In this document: in pieces, positions 6,063 to 6,101 of the stretch
Position numbering within the stretch: position 1 is the stretch's first letter
How the letters are laid out: every line of letters begins with the position of its first letter
Source: Methanocalculus sp.
GTDB taxonomy: Archaea; Halobacteriota; Methanomicrobia; Methanomicrobiales; Methanocorpusculaceae
Reading direction: 5' to 3'
Assembly (NCBI RefSeq): GCF_030651615.1
Contig: NZ_JAUSCG010000202.1
Coordinates: 1 to 6,101 of the forward strand
Length of the DNA: 6,101 nucleotides
Translations under genes and position numbers: made by a program
Notes under the pieces: model-generated
Seen by the model: the letters and a program-made list of their open reading frames with translations, nothing else
What the model was told of the DNA's origin: nothing
Databases searched by the model: none

Positions 6063-6101
6063 AATCTCACAAAAAGACATCGCTACCATCCTATTTGCTG
6101 A

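Overview
The window looks like part of a methanogenic euryarchaeon, most likely order Methanomicrobiales; the genus cannot be fixed from sequence alone. The receiver domain and linker of the sensor protein carry wording typical of that group (FTGRGREE, LNSGADFYLQKGGDP, and a SYEQL/EEE linker before a PAS domain). The dehydrogenase is of the archaeal (Archaeoglobus) alanine dehydrogenase type. None of the complete genes has a convincing Shine-Dalgarno site. Instead, AT-rich boxes lie about 24-34 bases ahead of three start codons, as expected for archaeal leaderless transcripts.

Layout: (1) 1-2552, minus strand: a large M1 zinc aminopeptidase, intact from its start but cut by the left window edge; 850 codons are visible. 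(2) 2553-2654: a 102-base divergent intergenic region. (3) 2655-4439, plus strand: a 594-residue protein with receiver, GAF, coiled coil, PAS and PAS domains and no kinase or DNA-binding domain. (4) 4440-4568: a gap ending in a good TATA-like box. (5) 4569-5507, plus: alanine dehydrogenase of the ornithine cyclodeaminase/mu-crystallin superfamily. (6) 5508-5601: a very AT-rich gap with a strong TATA box. (7) 5602-6024, plus: a GxxExxY protein of the PD-(D/E)XK nuclease-like fold, AT-rich and with different arginine codons from its neighbours, so probably acquired. (8) 6025-6101: a non-coding tail with a motif resembling the AC-AAG-rich repeats often seen near GxxExxY genes.

The genes do not form an obvious pathway. 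The M1 peptidase (peptide to free amino acids) and alanine dehydrogenase (alanine to pyruvate and ammonia, or the reverse) are both amino-acid metabolism, but each gene seems to have its own promoter, so a functional link is only a suggestion. No RNA gene, CRISPR array, insertion sequence or clear terminator was seen. The points most worth a second look are the mixed M1 active-site signatures with a helical insertion, the loss of the expected NAD-specific acidic residue in alanine dehydrogenase, the base-composition step inside the sensor gene, and the foreign-looking GxxExxY gene with its flanking motif. I did not find convincing evidence of a wholly new system.
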